Origin: an uncultured Prevotellaceae bacterium
Lineage (GTDB): Bacteria; Bacteroidota; Bacteroidia; Bacteroidales; Bacteroidaceae
Direction of reading: 5' to 3'
Length of the DNA: 64,000 nt
Assembly: GCA_947169115.1 (NCBI GenBank)
Contig: CAMVOK010000003.1
Coordinates: 62,001-126,000 of the forward strand
The translations under genes were made by a program, and so were the position numbers. This document shows positions 63,644 through 64,000 of this stretch, one piece after another; within the stretch, counting starts at the first letter, position 1, and every line of letters starts with the position of its first letter. The notes under the pieces are model-generated. The model worked only from the letters and a program-made list of their open reading frames with translations. It did not search any database and was not told the origin of the DNA.

Positions 63644-63673
63644 CTGGGGCTGTGCCAGATGGCACAGTCCCAG
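63644..63673 (-). terminator. Hairpin downstream of the 59-residue gene
   Basis: Stem of 13 pairs with one G-T (63644-63656 with 63661-63673), 4-nt loop. On the minus strand it follows the small gene's stop by about 35 nt. Confidence 0.6.
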
Positions 63674-63708
63674 TCTTTCAGTGTTTTATCTGAGTCTGGT
63701 AGAGAGGA

Positions 63709-63888
63709 TTAGAATTCCTCCTCTTCTACGTCTTCGCCCCAGATATCCCAGGCGTTGTCTTCCTTTACCCATCCACCGCTGCCACCGCTAACTTGTTCTT
63801 CTGACTTTATCAGTGAACCTTCAAGGATGACACTTTTAATGTTGGTGGAGATAACACTCACTTCGGGTTGCAAATATGTCTTTTTCAT
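63709..63888 (-). CDS. Small 59-residue MKKTY-type protein
   Basis: I read a 59-residue frame beginning MKKTYLQPEVSVISTNIKSV and ending WDIWGEDVEEEEF. Similar small proteins (MKKTYxxP start, a helical front, a Gly-rich hinge, then a Trp- and acid-rich tail) recur in Prevotella and relatives near secreted-protein genes; their function is unknown. The Gly-rich hinge (SGGSGGW) resembles a double-glycine cleavage site of a secreted peptide, but there is no peptidase-transporter gene here to support that. It lies 46 nt downstream of a T9SS cargo gene on the same strand and is probably co-transcribed with it. Confidence 0.7.
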   Translation of the reverse strand: MKKTYLQPEVSVISTNIKSVILEGSLIKSEEQVSGGSGGWVKEDNAWDIWGEDVEEEEF

Positions 63889-63934
63889 AGCTATATCAAT
63901 TATGAATTACGAGTTACGAATTACGATTTACGAT
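63889..63934. repeat. AT-rich short-period repeat
   Basis: Units of gaattacgagttac / gaattacgattt between the T9SS gene end and the small gene. Confidence 0.6.
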
Positions 63935-64000
63935 TCACTTCACAACCACTTTTTTGCCGTTCTTCACGTAGATGCCACGTACAGCCTTGGTGACGCGCTG
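63935..64000 (-). CDS. C-terminal end of a T9SS cargo protein (partial)
   Basis: Only the last 21 codons are in the window: QRVTKAVRGIYVKNGKKVVV then Lys and a stop. GIYVKNGKKVVVK is the end of a type A T9SS sorting domain, so this is a secreted or surface-attached protein; the rest lies off the right edge. Confidence 0.8.
   Translation of the reverse strand, partial: QRVTKAVRGIYVKNGKKVVVK

Noticed and set aside
63216-63665. Repeat proteins of 15-residue period on either strand of the minisatellite
   Set aside because: The 45-bp unit keeps several frames open by arithmetic; no start region, signal peptide or promoter supports a gene.

Overview
This 64 kb window looks like a chromosomal segment of a Prevotella-like member of the Bacteroidales. 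The main evidence is the promoters: about fifteen transcription units start with the Bacteroidetes -7 box TAnnTTTG, several with a TTTG -33 box 19-20 bp upstream. A-rich stretches stand in for Shine-Dalgarno sites, many secreted proteins end in type IX secretion (T9SS) sorting domains, and families largely confined to this group are present (DUF6078, DUF3316, BspA-like repeats, C10 and C11 peptidases). I cannot name a species from the sequence.

Layout. 1-3.4 kb: a secreted fusion of a GEVED domain, a GH123-type N-acetylgalactosaminidase and a GH33 sialidase, cut by the left edge. 3.6-13.6 kb: two exported proteins of unknown function, lactaldehyde reductase fucO, a LOG-family protein, a DUF2971 gene behind a highly structured 260-nt leader, a C10 cysteine protease with leucine-rich repeats, and an AspT/YidE-type antiporter. 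13.6-28.7 kb: recQ-recJ, a C1B peptidase, an aminopeptidase P, a TonB-dependent receptor, an NlpC/P60 hydrolase, a clostripain-like lipoprotein, a histidine kinase, and the rpmF-fabH-era housekeeping block. 29-42.8 kb: a defence island with a DUF6078 gene, a 28-repeat CRISPR array, a complete type I-C cas operon (cas3-5-8c-7-[rhuM]-4-1-2), a WYL regulator, an orphan HicB-like protein and a higBA toxin-antitoxin pair. It ends at der, so the island separates era from der, which are neighbours in related genomes. 44-64 kb: a GH95 fucosidase, mlaEF, lptB, a GH16 glucanase, tRNA-Leu, S41 and M16 peptidases, parC, a decayed YafQ-type toxin-antitoxin locus, glyS, an FKBP lipoprotein, a 45-bp minisatellite and the end of another T9SS cargo gene.

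How it fits together. The sialidase/GH123 fusion, the GH95 fucosidase and fucO suggest use of host-type glycans bearing sialic acid, GalNAc and fucose; the secreted peptidases fit a proteolytic lifestyle. In the defence island, a RhuM-family gene sits between the effector and adaptation halves of the cas operon, 6 nt from cas7 and 3 nt from cas4, so it should be co-expressed with both. I regard this as the best candidate for an undescribed system here.

The second main theme is repeats. At least eight copies of a G/C-rich palindrome (arms CCTCCC/GGGAGG followed by a G-rich tail) are scattered through the window. Three are read in frame inside protein genes (parC tail, DUF3316 N-terminus, FKBP signal peptide). 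There is also a roughly 190-bp dispersed intergenic repeat in two inverted copies, many short-period AT-rich intergenic repeats, and a 36-bp duplication of the 3' end of the histidine kinase gene that brackets a small gene.
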